This document shows, one piece after another, positions 17,224 to 24,706 of a stretch of DNA of 64,000 nucleotides; position 1 is the stretch's first letter, and each line of letters opens with the position of its first letter. The DNA is from JBOHRE01 sp050732635 (GTDB lineage: Bacteria; Gemmatimonadota; Gemmatimonadetes; Longimicrobiales; RSA9): positions 1-64,000 of the forward strand of contig JBOHRE010000003.1 in NCBI GenBank assembly GCA_050732635.1, in the 5' to 3' direction. Below the pieces are notes generated by a model. That model searched no databases. It was not told the DNA's origin and worked only from the letters and a program-made list of their open reading frames with translations. Position numbers and translations under genes: made by a program.

Positions 17224-19051
17224 GATCCGCTGTGGCCAGCTGCTGCGCACGCCGGAGCTCGCTGCGCAGCTCAGCCATTACGCCAGCCATGGATGGCAAT
17301 CCACTCAGATCGTGCGCCTGACCAGGATCACGCACGATATCGAACAGGAGCTCGGTTCCGTCACCATTCTGGATGTACTGCCAGTCGCCGCGGATCACCG
17401 ATGCCATGTCGCCCTTGCTCACCGGCCATTCCGGCGGTGTTCGGATGCCTTTGGTGAGTGCCGCGAGCGCCGGCACGTCATTTCTCCGGACATCGCCGGC
17501 TTCGCTCAGGTCCCGCCAATATGGATTCAGACTCTCTCCCGAAAACTCCGCATCCAGGCCTGCCAGCTCGGTAAGCGTCTGCGCCAGAGTTCGCACGCTG
17601 ACCACATTGTCGACTCGCATGCCGGCGGGGATGCCCGGACCCCACACGAACAGCGGCACACGCAGGACCGGCATGTACAGGCTATTACCGTGTCCCGTGA
17701 GATCCTGCTCGCCAAACATCTCACCGTGGTCCGAAGTCACGACCACCACAGTGTTCTCGAGGACATCTCGGCGCTCCAGCGCAGTCAGCAGCAGGTGCAG
17801 CTGATCGTCCAGGTAAGCCAGGGCTCCATCGTACCCTTCGATGCCTCGGTTCTCATGCCGGAACCGCCGTCGGTACTCGGACGGGGGACGGTACGGCTGG
17901 TGAGCATCGTAGTAATTCAGAAAGACGAAGAACGGACGTTCGTCGGCCCCATCCAGCCAGTGAAGGAACTCCTTGTTCACCTCGGATGCGTCCTTACGGT
18001 CGGAAAATGGATGGTACGGCTGCCAGCCCGCCCGCCATGCTTTCACACGCTGTCCCAGGCCGGCCGTGAGCAACCACTGCCTCCAGGTCCATTTATAATC
18101 GCGATACTCCAGAAACCCTCGCGCGAGACCGGAATCGTGGCCGGTGTACAGCAGATTCGCCACGAAGCCGGCGGTCAAATAGCCGGCGTCGCGAAACGCC
18201 TCGGCGACTCTCGGGAACCGCCGATCCAGCGGAACCTTCCAGTTGGTCTCCAGTTCGACTGCCTCTCGACCGGTGAAGAGACTCGCATGCGTTGGCAGCG
18301 TCCATGAAGACGTCGCGATCGCATGGTCGAACGTCACGCCTTGTGCCGCCCACCGATCCAAATGCGGCGTGGTCAGTCGTTCGTAGCCGTACAAGCTCAT
18401 GCTTTGGGCGCGTACGGTGTCGAGAATGATCAGCAGGATGTTGCGGCTGCCGCTGGGAACGGTCCCGGTCAATGCGGCCATCTCATTCCGCTGCGTAACT
18501 AGCCGCCATCCTCCAGTTCCAGCGGCCGCGGCGATCACGAGAGCCAGAAAGAGAGCCAGCGTGCGAGCGACCAGGGCTTCGAATCGCTGCCAACGTTGGC
18601 GAGTCATTCGCGTGATCTGGATGGCCAGTCCGAGTGCGAGTCCGGCTGCGCCCCAAGCATTCAATAGATGCCAGCCGAACGTGTTCAGCAGACCGAAGCA
18701 GGCGAGAAAGGCAAATACGAAAACGGCCGCGAGTCTCGATCGGTCGCTTCCGGTGAGCCACGGCAGCAGTGCCAGAGCCAGGATCGGCAGCGTGAAGAAA
18801 GCAAGATTCGCAAGCGGTGGCAGCCACAGCGCGTGGAAGGGTAGCCAAACAAAACGATCGAGCAACAGCAGCACGGCTACACGACCAGCTTCAACGAGCC
18901 CGCCCGCTAAAGCGAACCAGATGCCGATCAGTGCAATCCAGCCGCTGGCCAACAGCCTTTGTCGGACGAGCTGCGCTGCTGCAGCGGATGCCGCCGCTTC
19001 ACGCTCGCGGCCGGGCGGCATTAGCGTGCCGCTCGATAGTGGCTGGTTCAT
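17210..19051 (-). CDS. Membrane alkaline phosphatase/sulfatase superfamily protein, paralogue 4
   Basis: 613 residues from the ATG at 19051 (a TTG 15 bases upstream and an ATG 30 bases downstream are alternatives). N-terminal soluble stretch of about 30 residues, five helices, then the catalytic domain with N-I-L-L-I-I-L-D-T (Asp211), W-T-L-P-T-H (Thr251) and T-S-D-H-G-E-M-F-G-E-Q-D. The final His of the E-H-G motif seen in paralogues 1-3 is replaced by Gln-Asp here, which may affect metal or substrate binding. First of the four in transcription order, directly after the MBOAT-SGNH gene with an 18-bp gap. Confidence 0.83.
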   Translation of the reverse strand: MNQPLSSGTLMPPGREREAAASAAAAQLVRQRLLASGWIALIGIWFALAGGLVEAGRVAVLLLLDRFVWLPFHALWLPPLANLAFFTLPILALALLPWLTGSDRSRLAAVFVFAFLACFGLLNTFGWHLLNAWGAAGLALGLAIQITRMTRQRWQRFEALVARTLALFLALVIAAAAGTGGWRLVTQRNEMAALTGTVPSGSRNILLIILDTVRAQSMSLYGYERLTTPHLDRWAAQGVTFDHAIATSSWTLPTHASLFTGREAVELETNWKVPLDRRFPRVAEAFRDAGYLTAGFVANLLYTGHDSGLARGFLEYRDYKWTWRQWLLTAGLGQRVKAWRAGWQPYHPFSDRKDASEVNKEFLHWLDGADERPFFVFLNYYDAHQPYRPPSEYRRRFRHENRGIEGYDGALAYLDDQLHLLLTALERRDVLENTVVVVTSDHGEMFGEQDLTGHGNSLYMPVLRVPLFVWGPGIPAGMRVDNVVSVRTLAQTLTELAGLDAEFSGESLNPYWRDLSEAGDVRRNDVPALAALTKGIRTPPEWPVSKGDMASVIRGDWQYIQNGDGTELLFDIVRDPGQAHDLSGLPSMAGVMAELRSELRRAQQLATADHARK

Positions 19052-19069
19052 AGGGCGAGGGCACAATGA

Positions 19070-21895
19070 TTAGTCGACACGATTACCAGCGCTCCGTTGA
19101 GCGGTGGCCGGGGACACCGGACCACGTAAGGGCAGAGCGGGTACTTCTCGGAGCACACGGTGCAGATGCTCCGCAATTAGGCGGTGCGCTCTTTGGTTTG
19201 GGTGCCAATCCCATTCGGCCACTTGAAGAGCATCCGGAGCATACCCCTTGAATACGTCGCTGAGATCCAGAGTGACGAATCCTGCATCGCTCGCGAACCG
19301 CTCGAGTGCAGCAACGCCGTCTGGAGGGTTGGCCGACTCGAAGGTCGGCAGATAAATCCATACAGGAGTGATTCCACTCTGACGGCAGATCCTGGCAATT
19401 CGGTCATACGTAAACGATAGAATCTCCGAGCCAAAGGACTGTAGCCTTCGCTCAGCCGCGGTACGCGTCTCCCCTGGCTCGATCGAGACCTGCTGCACGA
19501 ACTCTCGAAGCTCAGGATAGGGAACCTCAACTCCCTTCACCGCCATGCTCGCAAGGTGACGAATGACTTCACTGCGATCACTGCCGTGACCTATGACAAA
19601 CACGGCGTCGGGTTCGAATCGTAGAGCTTTGGTTTCCAACGCGCGGAGGAGTTGAAACGGTGTAAAGCCCCCAACCGCGAAATTCAGAATCTCGTAGGTG
19701 GTTGCTCCGCCGACCGACCGATTCAGTCGATCCTCGAGCACCTTCTCGAACACGTGTTCGTCGTCCACTCCCCACCCCATCGCCACGGACGCTCCGAGAA
19801 GCGCGATGCGATACGTCGATGGCGGTGTTTTTAGCTCATACTCTTGGTCGCGCATTCCCCACTGGTTGGTGTGCAGACGCGCACCATTGAAAATAGTCGA
19901 TATGTGCGGCCGCAACTCACCGACAAAAAAGTCGTGGGTCAGCAGCACCAGGTCAGAATCCCACAGGCTGCCTACTGCCGGCGGACGCTGCATGTACACC
20001 TGCCACAGCTCACCATTGAAGCGGCTCACGCCGACCAGATTTTCGTAATAGCCGCGCTGTAACAATGTAGCGTCCTGCTGGTTGAGCTCGGTGCTCTGCA
20101 AACCCGCCAGTGTGGCCGCCATGCGCGCAGGCAGCGGCTCCGTGATGGCCGGACGGCTGATCAGGAGAAGTGCGGCGACCAGCGCGCAGGTTCTCGCCGC
20201 GGTAGGCAGCAAGCCCCCCGGCCAGCGCACGTGCCCTCTGGACCGCCACCATTCGCTCACCACCTTCATGCCGGCCATCACCGCGAACATACCGGCACCG
20301 ATCAGGAACAGTACGGCTGTGACCGCGATCGTCCCGAGCACATTCTGGGAGCGGTCGCCGAATATCGACCAGAGGCTCGCCCACTGGGCCAAGCTGGCGC
20401 TCGTCCACAGCGACCAGAGAATGCACATCGTAGCGAATGTCGCCCCTACGCGAAGGGCCTGACTGACGTGCTCCCGTGTCGAGCTCCGAGCACCGGCAAC
20501 CGCGCGTTTCCGGCCCCGGCTCAGTTCGTAGAGGGAGTTCGCAACCAGGAGTACAGCCAGCAGCGTCCAGAACAGCAGATCCGGACCGGACAGCAGGAAA
20601 TCGCCAAGGATCCAGAACCACTGATACGCGTGGAAGAACCATGTGAGAACGAAGACGACCAGAGTGGCGCCAATGATCGCGGTCCGCTCACCGAGCCTAC
20701 GTAGCCGGAAGAAGGCCGGATAATAGAAGACCTTCATCATGAAGTCCTTCCAATAAATGTTGATCCGGCGCCACAGATCGGTGAAGCTGGAGGCCAAATA
20801 GAAATATCGGTGCGTCTCCGGAAGATTGAATCCGAACAGGTGCAGCATGCCAATGATCAGATGGAAGAGACCGGACACCTTCAAGTACAGCAGGAAGTTG
20901 GCAGCAATGTACTGGACCAGCTCGGGCGGCGTCGACACGTCCGCGGGCGACAGAGCGAGGTGCTGGTAGACCAGCCGGTAGATCAGAAGATGAGTAATGC
21001 CGCGCACCATCCACTGGATACCGCGCTGGTAGATGACGCACGCATCGTCGTTGTAGTACGTGCGCCGGAACGTGGCGAAGTCGACCACCGGAAACAGCGG
21101 GAAAACGAGGTTCGGCAGCATGAAGAAATACGCGAGCGCGTCCGCCGGCCGCCACGGCCGAGTCGCGTGTTTAAGATCGTACATGTAGATGATCAGCCTG
21201 AACATGAACATCGAGCCCAGGATGGGCCATATGGCCGCGGACCACGGAGCCGACAGGGAGCCGCCGCGGAATAGCGCGAGCAGCAGCCCGGCGGCGATGA
21301 GCAGCGCAACGCGCAATCCGAAGCCGAGCGGAAGATGGCAGATCAGGATGAGCGACAGCCCCAGGGCGATCAGCCAACCGGCAGCAACGAAGCCAAACGT
21401 CGTCCAGGCCGCGACGAAGGAGAGCGCCACGAAGAACGGTAGCCGATGCCGCTGCGGCAGCGAGTGGTGCAGCACGAACCCGGCAAACGTGAGGACAGCG
21501 ATCTTCTCGTAGAATGCGGTGTTCTCGATCGCGAAATGCTGGAGCAGTAACACCACCAGAGCGAGCTGAGTCGTGACCGCCGCCAGTGCGGGGATCGTGC
21601 GCGCATGCTCGGCCCACCAGGCGCGGATCGCGTCGAATATCGGCTGCTGCTGGGCTCCCAGGTGAAGTGACACACCTTGCGTCAGGGCCACACCACCGGC
21701 GAGGCCCAGCAGCGCCTGTGGTACGCCGAGGCCGGGCTCGCCGAGGAACAGGTCGGCCACCAGCGCCCCCACTACCGCGAAGCCCCCAAGCGCCACCAGA
21801 AGCGCGGCGAGCAGCCGCGCCGCCCATACCCGCTGACGGCTGTCAGGAACGAGTACGACGCCAACAGGCGCGCTGTTCATGGTCGGAGTTGCCAC
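19070..21895 (-). CDS. MBOAT acyltransferase fused to a C-terminal SGNH hydrolase-like domain
   Basis: 941 residues. The N-terminal two thirds is polytopic. Residues about 225-460 look like an MBOAT O-acyltransferase, with the conserved segment I-N-I-Y-W-K-D-F near residue 379 and the candidate catalytic His422 in W-F-F-H-A-Y-Q-W. After a last helix near residue 575 comes a soluble SGNH-type domain: L-L-G-A-S-V-A-M-G (Ser703), N-F-A-V-G-G-F near residue 738, and D-W-H-P-N (Asp896, His898). The two activities correspond to DltB and DltD (or AlgI and AlgJ/X), here joined in one chain. It follows the halogenase gene by three bases. Expected role: passing an acyl group across the membrane onto an extracytoplasmic hydroxyl. 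Which acyl group is not proven. Confidence 0.85.
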   Translation of the reverse strand: MATPTMNSAPVGVVLVPDSRQRVWAARLLAALLVALGGFAVVGALVADLFLGEPGLGVPQALLGLAGGVALTQGVSLHLGAQQQPIFDAIRAWWAEHARTIPALAAVTTQLALVVLLLQHFAIENTAFYEKIAVLTFAGFVLHHSLPQRHRLPFFVALSFVAAWTTFGFVAAGWLIALGLSLILICHLPLGFGLRVALLIAAGLLLALFRGGSLSAPWSAAIWPILGSMFMFRLIIYMYDLKHATRPWRPADALAYFFMLPNLVFPLFPVVDFATFRRTYYNDDACVIYQRGIQWMVRGITHLLIYRLVYQHLALSPADVSTPPELVQYIAANFLLYLKVSGLFHLIIGMLHLFGFNLPETHRYFYLASSFTDLWRRINIYWKDFMMKVFYYPAFFRLRRLGERTAIIGATLVVFVLTWFFHAYQWFWILGDFLLSGPDLLFWTLLAVLLVANSLYELSRGRKRAVAGARSSTREHVSQALRVGATFATMCILWSLWTSASLAQWASLWSIFGDRSQNVLGTIAVTAVLFLIGAGMFAVMAGMKVVSEWWRSRGHVRWPGGLLPTAARTCALVAALLLISRPAITEPLPARMAATLAGLQSTELNQQDATLLQRGYYENLVGVSRFNGELWQVYMQRPPAVGSLWDSDLVLLTHDFFVGELRPHISTIFNGARLHTNQWGMRDQEYELKTPPSTYRIALLGASVAMGWGVDDEHVFEKVLEDRLNRSVGGATTYEILNFAVGGFTPFQLLRALETKALRFEPDAVFVIGHGSDRSEVIRHLASMAVKGVEVPYPELREFVQQVSIEPGETRTAAERRLQSFGSEILSFTYDRIARICRQSGITPVWIYLPTFESANPPDGVAALERFASDAGFVTLDLSDVFKGYAPDALQVAEWDWHPNQRAHRLIAEHLHRVLREVPALPLRGPVSPATAQRSAGNRVD

Positions 21896-21898
21896 TGT

Positions 21899-23248
21899 TC
21901 AGAATGCCGGCTTGAAAGCGTCGTTCGTTAGCTCACCCAGCATATTGTGCCAGATGTGCCTCTCATCGTTCTCCACCACCGTCACGATCTGCTGCATCTT
22001 CTGCAGGACCGCAGGCTGTTCCTCGTCGTAGACGTCGCCCTGCAACAGCTTGAGCACGTCGAGGCGATACCGCCGATCGCGAACGAACGCGGTGAACAGG
22101 ACGTTCAGCCGGTAGTAAACCGAGATGAAGTCGTACCAGTTACGCGTTCCGCGGCGGATGGTGGTCTCGAAGTCGCTGAACGCGCTCCGCGAGAACTCGC
22201 CAGTCTCGAATGCGCGGAGCACGTCGCGGCTCGCGAAGCGCGCGCTGTTCAGGGCGATACTGACGCCGGTCGAGAAGATCGGGTCGACGAAGCGCGCCGC
22301 GTCGCCGATCAGAACGAGCCGATCTCCAGTGATCTGACGCATCGCATAGCTGTAATCGCCCTCGTCCTTGAGCGGCCGCAGCTGCAGTGATGCAGCGACG
22401 CCGTCCCGCAGCTCCGGCCGGCTGCCGAGGCAGTCCCAGAAGAACTGCTCACGCTCCTGGCGGGCTTTCGCAAAGTGCCTCTTCTGCGTGACCACACCGA
22501 TACTGGTGACGGAATCGGTGATCGGGATCTGCCAGACCCAGCTGTTGGTGATCGGCAGGAAGTGGACGAAGATGTGATCGCGCAGTGTGGCGTCGCGGGC
22601 GCCGGAAGCGCGATCGTAGCCTTCGAACCACGTGTGCAGCGCAAACTGATCGAAGACTTGGTCGTTGACCTTCCACTTGAGCTGGTTGCCGACCAGCGTA
22701 CGTCGGCCGCTGGCATCTACGACCATGCGTGCAGTGATGCCGACGGATCGTCTGCCGAGGGTGAAGAAGACGGTTGCGTGGCCCTCAGCGAATTCGACGC
22801 GCGTGACGGGCACACCTTCGTACACGGCCGCGCCGAGCTCATGCGCGTGCTGCAGCAGAATGTTATCGAAGACTCCGCGGTCGACGTGATAGGTGTAGGT
22901 CTGGTCGACGCCTGCCTGCTCCCGCTCGGCGAATTCGATGTCGACCTGGCAGTCGGGCTCCAGCCCTTCCCAGTCGTGCACAGCGAGGCCGGAGCTGGTG
23001 CTCGATGTCCAGACCGCGCCGTATTTGTGCGGGAATCTGGCGGCTTCCAGCTTCGGCAGCAGGCCCAGGTCCTTGAACACGCGAGTCGAAGAGGGGACCA
23101 GGGATTCGCCGACGTGCGGTCGGGGGAACAGCTCGCGCTCCAGCACGACGCAGCTGATGCCGGCGCGGGCCAGGTAAGCGGCCATGCTCGAGCCGGCGGG
23201 GCCACCGCCGATGATGGCTACGTCGAAGTCGGTCGCTGTGGCGGCCAT
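21899..23248 (-). CDS. Flavin-dependent halogenase
   Basis: 449 residues from ATG 23248; upstream codons in frame lie inside the carrier-protein gene. All hallmark motifs of flavin-dependent halogenases are present: G-G-G-P-A-G-S for FAD (residues 14-20), the candidate active-site Lys75 in F-P-H-K-Y-G, W-V-W-Q-I-P (237-242, matching WxWxIP), and F-V-D-P-I-F-S-T-G (320-328, matching FxxPxxSxG). The enzyme would use FADH2, O2 and halide to form hypohalous acid that reaches Lys75. With a prolyl adenylation enzyme, a carrier protein and a dehydrogenase encoded next to it, the likely substrate is a pyrrolyl group on the carrier (PltA-like). A flavin reductase gene is not seen in the window. Confidence 0.87.
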   Translation of the reverse strand: MAATATDFDVAIIGGGPAGSSMAAYLARAGISCVVLERELFPRPHVGESLVPSSTRVFKDLGLLPKLEAARFPHKYGAVWTSSTSSGLAVHDWEGLEPDCQVDIEFAEREQAGVDQTYTYHVDRGVFDNILLQHAHELGAAVYEGVPVTRVEFAEGHATVFFTLGRRSVGITARMVVDASGRRTLVGNQLKWKVNDQVFDQFALHTWFEGYDRASGARDATLRDHIFVHFLPITNSWVWQIPITDSVTSIGVVTQKRHFAKARQEREQFFWDCLGSRPELRDGVAASLQLRPLKDEGDYSYAMRQITGDRLVLIGDAARFVDPIFSTGVSIALNSARFASRDVLRAFETGEFSRSAFSDFETTIRRGTRNWYDFISVYYRLNVLFTAFVRDRRYRLDVLKLLQGDVYDEEQPAVLQKMQQIVTVVENDERHIWHNMLGELTNDAFKPAF

Positions 23249-23261
23249 TTCAGTCTTCGGT

Positions 23262-23528
23262 TCAGGTCGTGACCTGACGCTGCCGAACCAGCGCCGCAAT
23301 GTCATCGAGCGTATTCAGATGATCGACGCTCGCCTCATGCGCCTGGATCTCGATGCCGAAGCGCTCTTCGAGGAACGCGACCAGGCGGACGGTCGCCAGG
23401 GAATCGAGGATGCCTCCAGTGATGAGCGGCGTCTCGCTCGTCAGCTCGCCTGGCGCCGTGCCGGGCAGAAACTCATCGAGGATGAAGTCCTTGATCGTGC
23501 CCTGAATCCCCTCCATGGCCTCCCTCAT
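23262..23528 (-). CDS. Acyl/peptidyl carrier protein (DltC/PltL-like)
   Basis: 88 residues, or 84 if the second ATG at 23516, which follows GGGAGG closely, is the start. Acidic four-helix carrier fold with G-G-I-L-D-S-L-A-T, placing the phosphopantetheine Ser at residue 43, and the usual third-helix region F-G-I-E-I. The loaded arm would carry proline activated by the neighbouring adenylation enzyme while the dehydrogenase and halogenase act on it. A phosphopantetheinyl transferase gene is not in the window. Free-standing carriers of this size are normal in both Dlt and pyrrolyl-carrier systems. Confidence 0.88.
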   Translation of the reverse strand: MREAMEGIQGTIKDFILDEFLPGTAPGELTSETPLITGGILDSLATVRLVAFLEERFGIEIQAHEASVDHLNTLDDIAALVRQRQVTT

Positions 23529-23557
23529 GGTGCAAGATACGGAAGTGCCCGGCGCCT

Positions 23558-24706
23558 TCAGACGCCGAGCCAGCGTGCGATGATGTTGCGCTGCATCTCC
23601 GACGTGCCGGAGTAGAGCGTGCCGCCGACGGCGTCGCGGAGCGTGCGCTCGACCTCGTACTCGGTGGTATAGCCGTAGCCGCCGTGGACCTGGACGGTGG
23701 CGAGTGCCGACTCGAGCAGTGATTCGCTGACGAACAGCTTGGCGATCGCCGCCTCCAGCGCGGCGCTGCGGCAGTGCTCGAGACGCCAGGCGGCCTGATA
23801 GACCAGCAGCCGCGCCGCCTCGAGCCTGACCTTCATGTCGGCGATCCGGTGCGCGACTGCCTGGAACTTGCCGATCGCCTGGCCGAACTGGGTTCGCGTG
23901 CGGGCGTATGCGATCGACTGCTCGAGCAGCCGCTGCATCGTACCGACATGGCTGGCGAACAGGCAGATGCGCTCCCAGTCCATGGCATGCGTGAAGACGC
24001 GCGAGCCGCCGCCGACGCCGCCGAGGACCGCATCCGCAGCGAGCTCGACATCATTGAACGTCAGCTCGCCGAGCGGTGAAGAGCGCAGGCCCATCTTGTC
24101 GATCTTGCCGCTCGCGCCGACGCCCGGCGTGGCGCGCTCGACGAGCAGCGCAGTGATGCCGCCATGATAGCCCTTCGCCCGGTCGGTCACGGCAAAGACG
24201 ATGACCAGATCCGCGACCGGTCCATTGGAGACGAACATCTTGGCGCCGCTCAGACGGAAGCCGCACCCGTTGGGCTCCGCGCGGGTGCGCAACGCGAAGG
24301 CGTCGGAGCCGGAGCCGGGTTCGGTCATGGCGTGCACGCCGATCAGCGTGCCATCGCAGAGCCCCGGCAGGTAACGGCGCTTCTGTTCCTCGGTGCCGAA
24401 CTTCCAGATTGGCACGACGCAGGAGAGCAGGTGCGCACAGATGGAGAAGACCAGTCCGCCATCACGGCAGCCGTAACCGAGCGCATCGAGCGCGACGGCG
24501 CAGGAAAGCGCGTCGAGGCCCAGGCCACCGTACTCCTCCGGGACGGGCAGGCCCGGCAGGCCAAACTCGCCGCACCTGCGCCAGAGCCCGCGCGGAAACT
24601 CCTGCTCGAGGTCGCGCTCGGCGGCGCCCTCATTGAGCGTCGCCCGGGCGAAGCCGATGACGCGATCGCGCAGATCCGTCTGCTCCGGCGTCAGCTCGAA
24701 ATTCAT
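23558..24706 (-). CDS. Acyl-CoA dehydrogenase-like flavoprotein, probable L-prolyl-carrier dehydrogenase
   Basis: 382 residues from ATG 24706, which overlaps the stop of the adenylation gene (ATGA). Full-length acyl-CoA dehydrogenase fold: M-T-E-P-G-S-G-S-D (flavin loop, residues 127-135), R-T-Q-F-G-Q-A-I-G-K-F-Q, and G-G-Y-G-Y. The catalytic Glu seen in short- and medium-chain enzymes (YEGT) is Ser here (Y-S-G-T-S-E); instead Glu245 lies in M-D-W-E-R-I-C-L-F, the position used in isovaleryl-CoA dehydrogenase. From memory this W-E-R arrangement is also that of PltE/RedW-type prolyl-carrier dehydrogenases, which oxidise prolyl to pyrrolyl thioester by removing four electrons. Operon context supports that role over fatty acid oxidation. 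Confidence 0.85.
   Translation of the reverse strand: MNFELTPEQTDLRDRVIGFARATLNEGAAERDLEQEFPRGLWRRCGEFGLPGLPVPEEYGGLGLDALSCAVALDALGYGCRDGGLVFSICAHLLSCVVPIWKFGTEEQKRRYLPGLCDGTLIGVHAMTEPGSGSDAFALRTRAEPNGCGFRLSGAKMFVSNGPVADLVIVFAVTDRAKGYHGGITALLVERATPGVGASGKIDKMGLRSSPLGELTFNDVELAADAVLGGVGGGSRVFTHAMDWERICLFASHVGTMQRLLEQSIAYARTRTQFGQAIGKFQAVAHRIADMKVRLEAARLLVYQAAWRLEHCRSAALEAAIAKLFVSESLLESALATVQVHGGYGYTTEYEVERTLRDAVGGTLYSGTSEMQRNIIARWLGV

Noticed and set aside
10111..19051. Formylglycine sulfatases
   Set aside because: The C/S-x-P-x-R motif is W-T-L-P-[ST]-H in all four copies, and no sulfatase-maturing enzyme gene is present in the window.
23558..24706. Fatty acid beta-oxidation dehydrogenase
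   Set aside because: It is coupled to an adenylation enzyme and a carrier protein, no thiolase, hydratase or ETF gene is nearby, and the base position is not that of short- or medium-chain enzymes.
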